Assembly (NCBI GenBank): GCA_021816625.1 | Contig: JAKAXM010000001.1 | Location: 91,092-155,091 of the forward strand | Reading direction: 5' to 3' | DNA length: 64,000 nt | Source: Pseudomonadota bacterium | GTDB taxonomy: Bacteria > Pseudomonadota > Gammaproteobacteria > Acidiferrobacterales > Acidiferrobacteraceae | Part shown: piece by piece, positions 63,110 through 64,000 of the stretch | Layout of the letters: each line of letters starts with the position of its first letter | Position numbering within the stretch: the first letter of the stretch is position 1 | The notes under the pieces: model-generated | Database searches by the model: none | What the model was told of the DNA's origin: nothing | Seen by the model: the letters and a program-made list of their open reading frames with translations, nothing else | Translations under genes and position numbers: made by a program

Positions 63110-63988
63110 GTGACATTCCAGGAACTCATTTTTGCGCTCCAGCGCTACTGGGCGAAGCAAGGCTGCGTCATCGAACAGCCCTACGACACCGAGGTGGGGG
63201 CCGGAACCTTTCATCCGGCGACCTTCCTTGGAAGTCTTGGGCCCGAACCTTTGCGCGCCGCCTACGTTCAGGCCTCGCGGCGCCCCACAGACGGCCGTTA
63301 TGGGGACAACCCCAATAGATTGCAGCGCTACTTTCAGTTTCAGGTAGTCCTCAAACCCTCGCCGGCGGACATCCAGGACCTATACCTCAAATCACTCGCG
63401 GCCTTGGGCATCGACCTCCTCAAAAACGACGTGCGCTTCGTCGAGGACAACTGGGAGTCGCCGACCTTAGGGGCGTGGGGGCTGGGCTGGGAGGTGTGGC
63501 TAAACGGTATGGAGGTCAGCCAGTTCACGTACTTTCAGCAGGCAGGAGGACTCGAGTGCCGACCCGTAACAGGCGAGATCACCTACGGACTCGAGCGACT
63601 CGCCATGTATCTGCAGGGCCAAGACAACGTCTATGATCTCGCTTGGAACGAGACCGTGCCGTACGGCGATATCTACCGGCAGAATGAAGTGGAACAATCC
63701 CGATTCAATTTCGAGGAGGCCGATGTCCATGCCTTGCGCAGCCGGTTCGAGGCCTACGAAGAAGAGTGTCGCCGCCTCGTATTGGCCGACCTTCCGTTGC
63801 CCGCCTACGATCATGTGCTGCATGCCTCACATACCTTTAACCTGCTGGACGCACGCCACGCCCTGAGTGTCACCGAACGCGCCCGCACGATCGGCCGCGT
63901 GCGAGCCCTGGCCCGCGCCGTCGCCGAATGCTATTACCGTAAGCGCGAGATGCTCGGGTTCCCACGGATATCACGGACTCATGTCTAA
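63110..63988 (+). CDS. glyQ: glycyl-tRNA synthetase alpha subunit
   Basis: 292-residue class II synthetase subunit of the tetrameric bacterial type. [20 protein letters not shown] opens the protein; [24 protein letters not shown] and [19 protein letters not shown] carry motifs 2-3. GTG start at 63110; the length and the N terminus match E. coli GlyQ (303). Followed by glyS with an 8-base overlap. Confidence 0.96.
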   Translation: MTFQELIFALQRYWAKQGCVIEQPYDTEVGAGTFHPATFLGSLGPEPLRAAYVQASRRPTDGRYGDNPNRLQRYFQFQVVLKPSPADIQDLYLKSLAALGIDLLKNDVRFVEDNWESPTLGAWGLGWEVWLNGMEVSQFTYFQQAGGLECRPVTGEITYGLERLAMYLQGQDNVYDLAWNETVPYGDIYRQNEVEQSRFNFEEADVHALRSRFEAYEEECRRLVLADLPLPAYDHVLHASHTFNLLDARHALSVTERARTIGRVRALARAVAECYYRKREMLGFPRISRTHV

Positions 63989-64000
63989 GACCGACGACCT
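63981..64000 (+). CDS. glyS: start of glycyl-tRNA synthetase beta subunit (partial)
   Basis: An ATG at 63981 inside the glyQ 3' end opens a frame (MSKTDD...) that runs off the window. Its position fits glyS, which normally follows glyQ. Only six codons are visible. Confidence 0.6.

Overview
This window (about 63% G+C by eye, coding almost throughout) looks like chromosomal sequence of a chemolithoautotrophic, sulfur-oxidising gammaproteobacterium. The evidence is a Qmo/Hdr-type sulfur redox operon, CbbQ/CbbO Rubisco-activase genes, gammaproteobacterial housekeeping operons (mreBCD-mrdAB-rlpA-dat-ybeD-lipBA, gatCAB, glyQS, ntrBC, glnA), and a full FNR-controlled set of low-oxygen genes. An Acidiferrobacter-like organism is my best guess, but that is inference. 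I see no IS element, phage, CRISPR array, rRNA or tRNA.

Layout. 0-3.6 kb: an MCE/Mla-type lipid ABC transporter operon. 3.6-6.0 kb: ntrC-ntrB (minus strand). 6.1-10.9 kb: a divergent NRAMP-like transporter, an O6-alkylguanine DNA alkyltransferase, an APC permease, a VOC protein and two divergent small XRE regulators. 10.9-16 kb: qmoA-qmoB-hdrC-hdrB (minus). 16.2-19.5 kb: cbbQ and cbbO with an antisense glutaredoxin gene between them. 19.5-22.8 kb: gatC-gatA-gatB (minus). 22.9-32.8 kb: a long plus-strand cell-shape and lipoate run. 32.8-36.4 kb: three small envelope-stress-like proteins, a hemolysin III protein and a DHA2 drug exporter.

36.7-54.7 kb is the most coherent region. It is a low-oxygen gene cluster: hemN-cytochrome c-nitronate monooxygenase-DUF2249/hemerythrin, ubiD, ubiT, ubiU-ubiV-(LplA/DUF116 fusion), two radical SAM genes, nrdD-(glycyl radical mini-subunit)-nrdG, nnrS, a hemerythrin and fnr itself. 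Four FNR boxes (TTGAC/T-N4-ATCAA) lie in its promoter regions. At 48.46 kb a single box sits at exactly -41.5 to a -10-like hexamer on both strands, so it can drive nrdDG one way and the ubiUV operon the other. The promoter of ubiT predicts a leaderless mRNA.

54.9-64 kb: a large beta-propeller lipoprotein, a ferritin-like protein, an ~800-base stretch without genes, glnA with its terminator, a textbook sigma54/NtrC promoter, a PP-loop/NFACT-R thiolase-TusA-CDF transporter operon, and glyQ with the first bases of glyS.

How it fits together: NtrB/NtrC (5 kb) should control glnA (60 kb). FNR (54 kb) should control haem, ubiquinone and deoxyribonucleotide synthesis without O2 plus NO/O2-handling proteins. 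Qmo/Hdr and CbbQO supply sulfur-derived electrons and carbon fixation. Candidate novelties are the LplA-DUF116 fusion coupled to ubiUV, the glycyl radical domain of NrdD as a separate 60-residue protein, the NFACT-R/PP-loop/TusA/CDF operon, and a NRAMP-family protein lacking the canonical metal-site motifs.
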